A stretch of DNA of 64,000 bases from Lactococcus fujiensis JCM 16395 (lineage in GTDB: Bacteria; Bacillota; Bacilli; Lactobacillales; Streptococcaceae): NCBI RefSeq assembly GCF_002441655.1, contig NZ_JXJU01000001.1, forward strand, positions 248,001 through 312,000, written 5' to 3'. A program made the position numbers and the translations under genes. Positions 28,776 to 37,123 of this stretch are shown piece by piece. Numbering within the stretch: position 1 is the stretch's first letter; each line of letters starts with the position of its first letter. The notes beneath the pieces were generated by a model that was given only the letters and a program-made list of their open reading frames with translations, was not told the DNA's origin and did no database searches.

Positions 28776-31400
28776 TTATGGAACTTTTTTGTCTTGTTCC
28801 TTATCCAAATAAAAAGGATTATATGCAAATAAAATTCCTTCCAATATTCGTTTTTTTGCGAATTCATCCATAGTTGATTTCTTTATGAAGTGGTATTTAT
28901 CACAAAGGGATTGTTTGTATGCATCAACCCCTCTGTTTTTGCAAACCAATAACATATGTTTTAAATATTTGTAGTTTTCTATCGAAACATAACGTGTATC
29001 ATCAGTCTTAAGTTTTTTAAGGAAATTGAGCATTTTTCTTGATTTTTCAAGATATTCTTCAGCAGAAGTATAATTTTTAATAATAATATATCCTCGAGCG
29101 ATGTTTGTAAAACATAAAAGGTCTAGTTCCGCATAATTTTTATAAACAATATCGTTTTGAATGTGAGAATAAGAAAAATTTTCTTGTAGTTCCGTTAATT
29201 TCTGGATACAGGGTAAGATTTTTTCTTTCTGTTCATAATCACAATAAAGCCACAGAAGCTCTTGACTGATATTAATATAATCAAATTGATATACTAGTTT
29301 TTCTTTATTTATCAGAGGATGCTTGGTAAGAAGCTCTTGATACAATGATTCTTGTTTCATGAATGAGTTTTTCGATTTTTCTGTAGATAACAAAAATATC
29401 ATTATAATATCTAAACTTATCTCGATCTGGTAGTTTAAGCTATCAAATGTGTCTGGCTCGTCATTTATTAGATATGATGAATCCTTGCATTTTTCAAAAT
29501 CACCTGCATTCATTTGTTTTAGGATACTTTTTGCTTGCTGAATGTAGACTTTGCATCTTTCCTTGTAGAAATTGTAATGCTTTGAGGTCATATAATATAG
29601 CTTGTAAGCATAATCATTTATCAAGAAAATAAAGTTAAAAGACTTTTCAATATATAAGAAACTTTCGATAAACGAAGTTATTCTTAATACGAAATCCTCA
29701 TTGATAACACTCGTACTTCGTATTTCTTTCCAGTATATGTCGCTTTCTACAATATGTGAGAAGTGTTGGTAATAGACTGTGATATCAAACTGATTTAGGA
29801 CTAAAAGAGCGCAAGCGTCATGTATTGAATAAATATTTTGATCACGTTCTGGGAATTTTTCAGATTTTAACCACCCTAGCTTAACCATTTTTTCTAAGTA
29901 TTTCATTGATTTTAAATCAAACCAGTCCATTGCCTGCTCTCGCGTGAAACTAGCCTTTTTAAAAATTGAAAAACCTATTAATATAGAAATCTCCTCTTTG
30001 TGAAGATATTTTTGCATAATTGAAAACAATTTAACTAATTGATCTTTGACAGTTTCATTTGTAGTTAATCTCGGGTGGTTTGTTGAAATTTCGACATCGC
30101 TATATGCGAGATTATTTTCCGAAAGGAAGCTTATGATATTATTTAGTAAGACCCTTTCCTCGTTACAGCTTTTAGAAACAAGCTCAATGGATATAGTATG
30201 AAACCCCAATAATTGAATGATTGTAGATATTTTTTCGTCATCATATTCTGCGGAGTAATAATCTTTAAATAGAGAAATACAATTATCTAAAGACAATGAT
30301 TCGAGTTTGTGTCTCTTTAATCCAGTATAATCCAAGAACTCGGTAGTAGTAATCAATACAGTGCAGTTGAATGCAAGTAAATCAGATAATAAGCTATCTT
30401 TTTCAAACCCTTCTTTAGAGCTGAAATTATCGATTATAAGTAGTAATTGAGTTCCCATATCCTGAACCCTTTTTAATAGAATGCTCTGGGTGATTTTAGG
30501 CGTCCCATCTTCATTCATAGCAGGATAGAATTGACGAAATAAAGAAGATTCTAAGTCATTTTCAAAATCAATCCAAGCAAAATACTTAAACTCTCCACTT
30601 TCTTTTGCCTTATTCCAAAACTCTTTCGCAAACTCGCTCTTGCCAATACCAGATAGACCTTGTATAAACACCTTACCATTACCATCTGCTAATTCTTGTT
30701 GCAATGTATCCCATTCGTCTAGGCTTCTTTGTTTATATTGCTCAACAATGAGGCGAGGATTTTTTGTAAGAAATTCAATGTTTGTATTTTTGCTTTTCAG
30801 GAGTTCATCTGATGTTGACCGCTGCCCGTTAATTTTTTCGGGAATTCCCAATGCTTTTCTTTCTTCGATTATCCTGTTTTCTCGCAAGAAATCGTCACTT
30901 ATTCCTCGGGAACCTTTGTTAATTCTAAAAGCTAGAACATCTATTAGACAATGAAATAGGAAAAGCTTATTGTTGGGATTTGTTTCGGATTCTCTTACAA
31001 GTTTGGTTAAATTAGAGTTTAAATCTTCGGGGTTGTAATCTTCAAGAACTGTAATACATTTATGTATGAGGTAGGCATATATTTCTGGAATGAAAAAATC
31101 GAAAATTTCATCAAATTCATTAGATGTAATATATTGCTCAGTTATCTCATCATCTGATAGACCGTAAATACTTCTAGCCTCTGCGGAATGGTCATCGGTA
31201 ATTTCAAGTGGAGGTTTTTCTCCTGCTGCCACATATTTTTGAGCTGCTTTTTCATCGTTTCCACAAACTGAGCTAGGTAGAATCAAATAAAATAGTCTTT
31301 CCGCGATCTTAGGGCGAGAACGTGACACATTGTCTCGAATAGTTTTTCTTGACGCTATTAAAATGTCGACAAAACTCTTAAAATTCCAATCATTATTCAT
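28776..31400 (-). CDS. STAND NTPase (NB-ARC-like) with helical repeat C-terminus
   Basis: 874 residues from the ATG at 31400, preferred over GTG at 31409 because AGAGG sits 8 bases upstream of the ATG. Residues 1-200: helical N-terminal domain of unknown type, the place where STAND proteins carry effectors. Nucleotide-binding core: Walker A GLSGIGKSEFAKEF near residue 247-260, Walker B LLLIIDNF near 325, sensor VLITTTEF near 357. The last 350 residues look like TPR-type helical repeats, a ligand-sensing scaffold. Prokaryotic STAND proteins of this plan (Avs, bNACHT and relatives) sense phage proteins and trigger cell death; some are instead transcriptional regulators. Divergent from its neighbours and lacking TTCGCGAA. 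Confidence 0.75.
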   Translation of the reverse strand: MNNDWNFKSFVDILIASRKTIRDNVSRSRPKIAERLFYLILPSSVCGNDEKAAQKYVAAGEKPPLEITDDHSAEARSIYGLSDDEITEQYITSNEFDEIFDFFIPEIYAYLIHKCITVLEDYNPEDLNSNLTKLVRESETNPNNKLFLFHCLIDVLAFRINKGSRGISDDFLRENRIIEERKALGIPEKINGQRSTSDELLKSKNTNIEFLTKNPRLIVEQYKQRSLDEWDTLQQELADGNGKVFIQGLSGIGKSEFAKEFWNKAKESGEFKYFAWIDFENDLESSLFRQFYPAMNEDGTPKITQSILLKRVQDMGTQLLLIIDNFSSKEGFEKDSLLSDLLAFNCTVLITTTEFLDYTGLKRHKLESLSLDNCISLFKDYYSAEYDDEKISTIIQLLGFHTISIELVSKSCNEERVLLNNIISFLSENNLAYSDVEISTNHPRLTTNETVKDQLVKLFSIMQKYLHKEEISILIGFSIFKKASFTREQAMDWFDLKSMKYLEKMVKLGWLKSEKFPERDQNIYSIHDACALLVLNQFDITVYYQHFSHIVESDIYWKEIRSTSVINEDFVLRITSFIESFLYIEKSFNFIFLINDYAYKLYYMTSKHYNFYKERCKVYIQQAKSILKQMNAGDFEKCKDSSYLINDEPDTFDSLNYQIEISLDIIMIFLLSTEKSKNSFMKQESLYQELLTKHPLINKEKLVYQFDYINISQELLWLYCDYEQKEKILPCIQKLTELQENFSYSHIQNDIVYKNYAELDLLCFTNIARGYIIIKNYTSAEEYLEKSRKMLNFLKKLKTDDTRYVSIENYKYLKHMLLVCKNRGVDAYKQSLCDKYHFIKKSTMDEFAKKRILEGILFAYNPFYLDKEQDKKVP

Positions 31401-31454
31401 CTTTAGCACCTCTGTTATTACTTTAATTGTATCAAACGTAAGAGAGAATTGCTA

Positions 31455-31486
31455 TTGACTTTTTTAGTGATATGTGATTATATAAT
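31455..31486 (+). promoter_or_regulatory. Promoter of the small-gene run of the element
   Basis: TTGACT at 31455-31460 and TATAAT at 31481-31486 (spacer 20; an overlapping TTATAT gives 17). It faces rightward, divergent from the STAND gene, and is followed by a strong hairpin in the leader. Confidence 0.55.
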
Positions 31487-31518
31487 GGCGGTAGATCTTG
31501 CTAATATGCGACATACTT

Positions 31519-31543
31519 CCACAAGCCGCTTGCTTGTGGAAAC
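31519..31543 (+). promoter_or_regulatory. Leader hairpin upstream of the small-gene run
   Basis: TTCCACAAGC and GCTTGTGGAA form a perfect 10-bp stem with a 5-base loop CGCTT, about 35 bases before the ATG at 31579. No T tract follows, so it is not a standard terminator. Possible roles: RNA stability or attenuation, a protein-binding operator, or a DNA site for transfer or replication. Confidence 0.5.
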
Positions 31544-31578
31544 GCAAGCAAAATCTATGGCGCAAGAAAGGCTGTATT

Positions 31579-31947
31579 ATGAAACAGTCAAAAGAAATTA
31601 CACCTACGAAAATTTTGGAGAATGCTTTGTATATTTCAATTCATAACCTCCTCGAAATCGTAAATGCTGAAACTGAGCTTAACCTCGATGTGATTCAAAT
31701 TGTACTGAGATTGTGGTTTATGTATGGCATGGATAAAAAAGTCATCGCAACCGCCATAGAGTATGCAATGGATGATGTTATGATAGGTGCTCTTATTGAT
31801 TGGTTTTACAAAGAGATGCTTGACTTTGAACATCCATTAGTTCTCCAGGAATTTGCTATTGAGAATTTTAATAAAATCCTTGTCGAAGACCACGAATTTT
31901 TATCCGAATGGATTAAATTAAGGGATGAAGGTAAAGTTTATTTTTGA
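31579..31947 (+). CDS. Hypothetical protein of the element
   Basis: 122 residues from the ATG at 31579, chosen because AGAAAGG lies 7 bases upstream; earlier in-frame starts run through the leader hairpin. Acidic, largely helical (LDVIQIVLRLWFMYGMDKK, EWIKLRDEGKVYF). No family recognised. First gene of a rightward run of small genes and followed by a strong terminator, so it may be expressed alone. Confidence 0.6.
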   Translation: MKQSKEITPTKILENALYISIHNLLEIVNAETELNLDVIQIVLRLWFMYGMDKKVIATAIEYAMDDVMIGALIDWFYKEMLDFEHPLVLQEFAIENFNKILVEDHEFLSEWIKLRDEGKVYF

Positions 31948-31964
31948 ATGGTGTAGGAAAATCG

Positions 31965-31997
31965 CGTCATTACGGTAAGTAATGACGTTTTTATTTT
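31965..31997 (+). terminator. Intrinsic terminator
   Basis: CGTCATTAC (31965-31973), loop GGTAA, GTAATGACG (31979-31987), then TTTTTATTTTT: a 9-bp perfect stem with a T tail. Confidence 0.85.
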
Positions 31998-32005
31998 TCT
32001 CAAAA

Positions 32006-32041
32006 AATTCTCAAATTTAGAGTGTATTTCTCAAATGAGAA
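32006..32041. promoter_or_regulatory. Repeated TTCTCAAAT boxes, one palindromic
   Basis: TTCTCAAAT occurs at 32006-32014 and again at 32028-32036, the second as part of the palindrome TTCTCA-AA-TGAGAA (overlapping pairs). 22 bases separate the two starts, two helical turns. Likely operator sites upstream of the following small genes. Confidence 0.4.
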
Positions 32042-32106
32042 ACATCAAAATGAAGGTGTAAAGAAAATTTGTTGGTATTTTTTAACAAACTATAAGGAGA
32101 AACTGT

Positions 32107-32286
32107 ATGAGAAAAAAACATTTCATTGGCGTAAATCAGCCTTTCCATTTACACCAGCAGAGGTGCATCAAAATGCAAAAGACTGGTCGAAACAACAACA
32201 AGAGCGAGAGATTTTCTTTTCCTCGCCAAATTTCAAGAGTAAATGGGATCAAAAAGACAATCAACAATTTAAGGAGAATAAAATGA
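32107..32286 (+). CDS. Small basic protein, 59 residues, coupled to the next gene
   Basis: ATG at 32107 preceded by AAGGAG with a 7-base gap, a strong ribosome site. The frame reads MRKKHFIGVNQPFHLHQQRC and continues rich in Lys/Arg/Asn to TGA at 32286. Its stop overlaps the next gene's start (ATGA at 32283), a typical coupling. A longer frame covering the same DNA in another phase lacks such signals. Function unknown; the basic charge would suit nucleic-acid binding, or it may act mainly as a leader ORF. Confidence 0.5.
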   Translation: MRKKHFIGVNQPFHLHQQRCIKMQKTGRNNNKSERFSFPRQISRVNGIKKTINNLRRIK

Positions 32287-32588
32287 ACGATTTAAAATCT
32301 ATTAATGGTGAAATCATTACACCTGCTAACTTCAGCAACAAAAACCTTAGTTATGGTATAAGACGTCAAGCAAATCGTGACGCGCAACTCGCCATAGCAA
32401 AAACTTTTGTCGGCCAAATGAAAGTTCAGGGCAAAGCTCGTCTTACGCAAACTGCCATGATGGAAACATCAAATCTAGCTAATACTGCACTCACGATTTC
32501 ACAGATCTATCCCGATGCTTCGCCATATGTTCAGCATTTACTTCAGGCATTTGTTAGCGGTGCAGCAAACGATATATACAATTTTTAG
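32283..32588 (+). CDS. Hypothetical protein of the element
   Basis: 101 residues from the ATG at 32283, with AAGGAG 6 bases upstream and a start-stop overlap with the small ORF before it. Helical, Ala/Gln-rich: RRQANRDAQLAIAKTFVGQM and TQTAMMETSNLANTALTISQ. The composition resembles small accessory proteins of conjugative or mobilizable elements, but no family is recognised. The next gene starts 14 bases after the stop. Confidence 0.6.
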   Translation: MNDLKSINGEIITPANFSNKNLSYGIRRQANRDAQLAIAKTFVGQMKVQGKARLTQTAMMETSNLANTALTISQIYPDASPYVQHLLQAFVSGAANDIYNF

Positions 32589-32601
32589 GGAGGTGCAAAA
32601 A

Positions 32602-32850
32602 ATGCTGGGATTTCTTTTCTTTATCATTTTGGTAGGCATCGCCATTTATTTAGTAAGCCTATCCTCGAGTTGTGACGTTAATATTCAGGTAAACGTGGAC
32701 GATAATTTGGTAATTGAAGCTCAAGAACAACTTGCCCGCGAAATGTTAACCAAATTTGAAATCGAACAAAATGCTGCAGAAGCACATCACAAAATGATGG
32801 TAGAAGCTATTTGGCAAGAATACTGCAAACGCACAAAAGGAGTTCAATAA
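32602..32850 (+). CDS. Small single-pass membrane protein
   Basis: 82 residues from the ATG at 32602, with GGGAGG about 8 bases upstream. One N-terminal helix (LGFLFFIILVGIAIYLVSL) followed by a Cys-containing segment and a charged helix. The TAA overlaps the ATG of the next gene by 1 base. No family recognised; part of the small-gene run. Confidence 0.6.
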   Translation: MLGFLFFIILVGIAIYLVSLSSSCDVNIQVNVDDNLVIEAQEQLAREMLTKFEIEQNAAEAHHKMMVEAIWQEYCKRTKGVQ

Positions 32851-33158
32851 TGGAAGTATTATTTGTTGTACTTAGCATTGAAATTGCGATTTATGTATGT
32901 TTTGACTTGGAAATTGTCCCTAAAAACAAACCCAAGAATATCAAGGAAAAACAAATGATTTGTGAATTACATGCACAAGCTGAGATAGATCGTAAGTATT
33001 ACGAGACAAAATATCAGATGTTGGAAATTGCTAAAAATGAAGAAATTAATAGAGTAATAGCTGACTTTAAGAGAGTTGGCTACGGGCATTACACTTATGC
33101 CAATAAAATTTACAACACCCCCAAAGTCAGTACAAAAAATCAATCTCTCTTATCTTGA
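32850..33158 (+). CDS. Small membrane-anchored coiled-coil-like protein
   Basis: 102 residues. N-terminal hydrophobic helix (about residues 2-19), then a Lys/Glu-rich helix (about 30-72) and a Tyr-rich tail. Start at 32850 overlaps the previous stop (TAATG) and has AAAGGAG 8 bases upstream. Similar plan to the gene before it: anchor plus charged helix. No family recognised. Confidence 0.6.
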   Translation: MEVLFVVLSIEIAIYVCFDLEIVPKNKPKNIKEKQMICELHAQAEIDRKYYETKYQMLEIAKNEEINRVIADFKRVGYGHYTYANKIYNTPKVSTKNQSLLS

Positions 33159-33331
33159 CAACTGATAGCTTTATTGTCTCATCGTAAAGCCTTATATCTG
33201 TTAACGCTCTTGAAACCGTCAAATGATCGTGTTTAACTGCAAGCATGATTAGCCAAACGAAAGGAGTCAAGTGCTAGGTATAGAGCATAGGAATCGCAAC
33301 AAATATTGTGAAATGGAAAGTGGGTTGCGCA

Positions 33332-33502
33332 ATGAAAAAATATCTTACGAGTGCCATCCAACTCGTCTTTACGTTGGCGCTACTGCGTGTCGCATTGGCT
33401 ATGTTCAATTGTCTCTTGCCAGAGCTCATCGTCATCGGCGGTATTATAAGCGCCATCTTGTTAGTGCGTGCTTATCGCAAATCCAAGAAGGATTGGTGGT
33501 GA
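33332..33502 (+). CDS. Small two-helix membrane protein
   Basis: 56 residues from the ATG at 33332: two hydrophobic segments (about residues 8-24 and 30-46) and a basic end RAYRKSKKDWW. Ribosome site weak (GGAAAGTGGG). The stop is 4 bases before the T4CP-like gene. A competing frame (GTG 33271 to 33510) has a good AAAGGAG and ends in an ATGA overlap with the T4CP-like gene but encodes an odd His/Arg-rich peptide, so I prefer the membrane frame. Small membrane proteins beside T4CPs are common in mobile elements. Confidence 0.5.
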   Translation: MKKYLTSAIQLVFTLALLRVALAMFNCLLPELIVIGGIISAILLVRAYRKSKKDWW

Positions 33503-33506
33503 GAAC

Positions 33507-35678
33507 ATGAGTCGAAAATATCAAGACCTGATTTTCAGAGAAGTCTATTGGCCGCGGCCGATTGAATATAATTCTGTTGAAAATTTCGCGAAAAGCCTCG
33601 CAACCTTTCCACATCGAAACCCTTTGATTTGGGAGATCAGGGGTCAGGAAAATAAAATTCATTTTTATCTTGGCGGCGAACGTGATGAACTGGTACGCTT
33701 GAAATCTCTTTTAAACATTCAAGGCGCTGTCGAATTAGGCAAGCCCCTGAAAGCAGAAGATGATAAGAGACCAGCAGTTGACTTCGCGAGAGAGTTAGCT
33801 TTCTCCCAGTCTACAATGTCTTTCAAAATTGATGAAAGCGAACTGCTAACGCGTTCAACACTAGCTGCGCTTGCGGGTGCTGGTAAAGATGAGTCGCTTG
33901 TCTTTCAGCTCATGATCGGTCGTGCTTTCACGGGCAGTCTAGCGCCAGCTCATTTTCAAAAACCTAATCCTAGTTTTTGGCAGGTTCTTTCAGGCATCCC
34001 TGAAGCCAGTAAATCTGAAACTTCAGCCATGTCTGAAAAAGTAAGCACTGCGTCGATGAATGTTTTGCTTCGCCTTGGTGCCTCAAGTCAAAATAAAAGC
34101 CATGCTCAAAATATGCTCAGAAGTTTGTATGCTAGTTTGAGGTTGACTGAGACGGCAGGCGTGCATTTAAAACAGCGAGACTGTCGAAGTGACCTCTTGA
34201 ACAGCGCTAAAATTCCTCTGCGATTTACAAATCGTCTATCAATCTCTGAGCTAAGTAATCTCTTTCTTTTACCAACAGGCGAGGCTAATTTCAGAGGTGT
34301 ACGTGATATTCATCCGAAACTGTTATTGCCAAGTAAAGATTATGTTTCAAAAAATTCGCGAACTTTTGGCGAAAGCCTCAATCAAAATCCAGAAGACAAG
34401 AAATTGCTCAATCTGCCAAGCCAACAAGCCTTGAAACATTTGCACGTGATTGGTCCGACGGGTTCAGGAAAATCTGTGGTGCTTGAGAATCTGATCCTGT
34501 CTGATATTCGCGAAGGCAGAGGTGCGATTGTGATTGATCCAAAGTATTCGCTGGTACAAAGTTTGTGCGAAAAAATACCTGCAAATCGGATAAATGATGT
34601 GGTGGTGCTTGATCCAACCTGTCCGAATCCAGTCGGTTTAAATCCATTTGCCTACGCTGATGAGACAAGACCTGAGCTCCTCGCGGAAACGGTGATGACC
34701 AGTCTCAAATCTTTGATTCCGGATATGGGCATCTATGGCGAAAAAATGTTAACAGGTGGCATTTTGACCTTAGCCATCCATGGACAAGCAACCCTGCTTG
34801 AATTACCCCTGTTGTTTTCAAATGCGCAGTTCAGAAAGAAAGTGACATCGGCTTTAAAAGATCCTTACCTTAAACGTTTTTGGCAAGATTTTGACAAACT
34901 GTCTGAAAGTGAAAAACGTATGCAAGTCGCGCCACTTCTAAATCGTTTGGAGCCAATCCAAGTCAGGCAGAGCTTGATAGGGATTCTTGGTCAAGTCAGA
35001 CCGAAATTTGATTTACGTGAGGTTTTCACTAAAAATAAAATTCTACTTGTTCCGCTCAATTCAGGTTTAGTGGGCAAAGATATCAGCGAATTCGTGGCAA
35101 GTTTGGTGATTGGTCTCCTCTGGGATTTTACGTTGAAAAGGGCGAGTCTGCCTGAAAATGCTCGAAATCCAGTGGTGCTATATATTGATGAGTTCCAGAA
35201 TTACCTCAAAAAATCTGCGGCAGATGTTTCGGAAATGCTTGCGATGTCAAGAAGTCTTGGTCTAGGGTTTTGTTTCGCACATCAAAATCTCGGTCAGTTG
35301 CCGAGAGATTTGAAAGAGACGATTATGATAAATGCTCGCTCAAAAATTGTTTTCAATCTGACGAAATATGATGCGCGAGAGTTCGCTATGCTATCGGACA
35401 GTTTGAGCGAGACAGACTTCATGAAACTACCACAGTATCAAATCTACACCAAATTAGAGGCCGACCAAGGCAGCACCGATTTTATTTCAGGACAAGCATT
35501 TCCACCAGGGAAAAGTCTGAGAGATCCTTTGGAAATATTTGCCCAATCAGCTAAGCATTATGGTGGCGATCGAAATGAGATTGAAACTCGGATGAATGAC
35601 CTCAACCAAGAAATAGAAGAGTTTTCAAGTTCCAAACTGACTAGAAAACCTAACTATGAAAGAGAGAAACCAGGGTGA
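33507..35678 (+). CDS. T4CP/TraG-like P-loop ATPase (HerA/VirD4 class)
   Basis: 723 residues from the ATG at 33507 (GTGAGAAC upstream, coupled to preceding stops). Walker A GPTGSGKSVVLEN near residue 316-328, Walker B VVLYIDEFQNY near 556, and a C-terminal QIYTKL...STDFISGQAFPP region. No membrane helices at the N-terminus, so it may be a soluble coupling protein. The expected job is to bring the element's DNA to a helper's type IV secretion channel. It carries three TTCGCGAA motifs, linking it to the recombinase end and to the Iet/CBASS block. Confidence 0.8.
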   Translation: MSRKYQDLIFREVYWPRPIEYNSVENFAKSLATFPHRNPLIWEIRGQENKIHFYLGGERDELVRLKSLLNIQGAVELGKPLKAEDDKRPAVDFARELAFSQSTMSFKIDESELLTRSTLAALAGAGKDESLVFQLMIGRAFTGSLAPAHFQKPNPSFWQVLSGIPEASKSETSAMSEKVSTASMNVLLRLGASSQNKSHAQNMLRSLYASLRLTETAGVHLKQRDCRSDLLNSAKIPLRFTNRLSISELSNLFLLPTGEANFRGVRDIHPKLLLPSKDYVSKNSRTFGESLNQNPEDKKLLNLPSQQALKHLHVIGPTGSGKSVVLENLILSDIREGRGAIVIDPKYSLVQSLCEKIPANRINDVVVLDPTCPNPVGLNPFAYADETRPELLAETVMTSLKSLIPDMGIYGEKMLTGGILTLAIHGQATLLELPLLFSNAQFRKKVTSALKDPYLKRFWQDFDKLSESEKRMQVAPLLNRLEPIQVRQSLIGILGQVRPKFDLREVFTKNKILLVPLNSGLVGKDISEFVASLVIGLLWDFTLKRASLPENARNPVVLYIDEFQNYLKKSAADVSEMLAMSRSLGLGFCFAHQNLGQLPRDLKETIMINARSKIVFNLTKYDAREFAMLSDSLSETDFMKLPQYQIYTKLEADQGSTDFISGQAFPPGKSLRDPLEIFAQSAKHYGGDRNEIETRMNDLNQEIEEFSSSKLTRKPNYEREKPG

Positions 35679-35883
35679 GCTGGCTAAACAGTTTGACCAA
35701 AATCATAACTTTTCTATCTGAAAAGCCTGTCCTGTCGCACGTCGTTTCGTGCTGAGGAAGGAATAGCAATATTTTGCGAAATAGCGCGAAAAATAATGAT
35801 AATTCGGACAAGACTCTATTGTTTTCAATCTGAAAACAATAAGAGAGCGCGCCTTAAAAAATTATAATCAAGAAAGGAATCGT
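35679..35883. other. Structured spacer, candidate oriT/origin region
   Basis: 205 bases without a gene, between the T4CP-like ATPase and the replication-relaxation gene. Contains a GCACG / CGTGC hairpin near 35738-35754 and a long inverted repeat ATTGTTTTCA / TGAAAACAAT near 35818-35841 with a 3-base loop and no T tail. Two hairpins next to transfer genes are what an origin of transfer often looks like; a regulatory role is equally possible. Confidence 0.4.
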
Positions 35884-36723
35884 ATGTCAAAATACATTTC
35901 GAAAAAACAAGCCCATGATATTTTTCAGGGATTAACAGAACGTGAATTAAAGATGTTGAAACTACTGAACGAAGCAAAATTTCTAACAACGGACATGATC
36001 AGACGACAATTTTTCAACGGCTATCAAACAGAATTAGCAGCCAAACGTGCCACAAATAGAATGACCAAAAAACTAGAATTAGCAGGTATGATTGGCAAAT
36101 TGCCACGTAGGATTGGCGGTTATGTCAAAGAAACGTATGGTGGCAGCGCCCCAAGTGTCTGGCGCTTGACAGAAGCTGGCTACAAAATTTTAAGATTAAA
36201 ACACACAGGGTTGCCGCCAAGTCGTAAACATAGAACAGAAGGCAAACCATTGTTTCTGGAACACCAATTAGGCATTTCAGAAATTGCCACAAAATTACGT
36301 GAGTTAGTAATCGGAGGCAAAATTTCTCAACTAACCATTGATTTTGAACCAAAGTGTTGGCGAGATTTCAGAAATGCTGGAGAATTCTCCATTTTGAAAC
36401 CTGACCTTTACGCTTGGCTAATGAATGGCGGTTTTGAGGAAAGTTATTTTTTGGAAATAGACCGAGGAACTGAGAGCCCGAGGCGGATTCTCGCGAAGTG
36501 TCAAATCTATGTCAGTTATTTTAATACCGGCATTGAAGAAAAGCGGAGTGGGATAACACCTTATATTGTGTGGTTGGTACCAGATGAGAAACGTTGTGCG
36601 CAAATCCTGAATCTGTTGCGGGAGAAGATGCCTGAGGCGAGTATCTTGTTTCAGGTAGTGATTGAAAATGATTTAGTGCCACTAATTATCGGCACAGAAA
36701 GTGGAGAGGAAAGCAATGGATAA
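35884..36723 (+). CDS. Replication-relaxation family protein
   Basis: 279 residues. N-terminal winged-helix-like part (LTERELKMLKLLNEAKFLTT ... TDMIRRQFF), then a core with HRTEGKPLFLEHQLGISE and a nuclease-like LEIDRGTES near residue 197-205. This matches the replication-relaxation family found beside T4CPs in Gram-positive mobile elements, where it is thought to help initiate DNA processing. AAGAAAGGAATCGT precedes the ATG. The next gene starts inside its end (8-base overlap). Confidence 0.75.
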   Translation: MSKYISKKQAHDIFQGLTERELKMLKLLNEAKFLTTDMIRRQFFNGYQTELAAKRATNRMTKKLELAGMIGKLPRRIGGYVKETYGGSAPSVWRLTEAGYKILRLKHTGLPPSRKHRTEGKPLFLEHQLGISEIATKLRELVIGGKISQLTIDFEPKCWRDFRNAGEFSILKPDLYAWLMNGGFEESYFLEIDRGTESPRRILAKCQIYVSYFNTGIEEKRSGITPYIVWLVPDEKRCAQILNLLREKMPEASILFQVVIENDLVPLIIGTESGEESNG

Positions 36724-37069
36724 AAGTCAACATCAAGAAATCGCGGATATTTTGTGGGAGCGACTAGTGGCAGCTTTTAATGATGAGGCAAAACACTATA
36801 AGACACTTTATGCCGAAAATGGCTATGGGGAAAGTCGTTTGGGGTCTATTGGCCCTGTTGAAGACCGAGAAGTCTGTCGCCCAGATTGGTGGCGGGAATT
36901 GGGTGGGGAGGCTTTGATTGAAAGTGTTGAGCCACCTAAAAATAGACAGATTTTTGGGGAAGGTGTCTCATACGAAGGCTTGGATGATTATTGGGCAATC
37001 ACTCATTTAATTGAAAATGCTCATCAAGGAGAACAGCTTGAAACTGGAAAGATTTGGTTTGGTAGTTAG
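36716..37069 (+). CDS. Hypothetical protein of the element
   Basis: 117 residues from the ATG at 36716, chosen for GGAGAGGAAAG just upstream. Acidic and Trp-rich (CRPDWWRELGGEA, DDYWAITHLIENAHQ). No family recognised. Overlaps the replication-relaxation gene by 8 bases, so it is part of the same transcript and may assist DNA processing or counter host defences. Confidence 0.6.
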   Translation: MDKSQHQEIADILWERLVAAFNDEAKHYKTLYAENGYGESRLGSIGPVEDREVCRPDWWRELGGEALIESVEPPKNRQIFGEGVSYEGLDDYWAITHLIENAHQGEQLETGKIWFGS

Positions 37070-37123
37070 CATTTAAGGAATAATGAAAATCTTTAACGAG
37101 TCAGTTAAAACGAAAGGAATTAG

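Noticed and set aside
32022-32588. 188-residue ORF covering two small genes
   Set aside because: Internal AAGGAG sites and an ATGA overlap at 32283 support two separate genes in different frames for the first half.
33271-33510. His/Arg-rich ORF starting GTG with a good ribosome site and ATGA overlap with the T4CP-like gene
   Set aside because: It overlaps in another frame an obvious two-helix membrane protein; the composition is unlike a real protein. It could still serve as a leader ORF.
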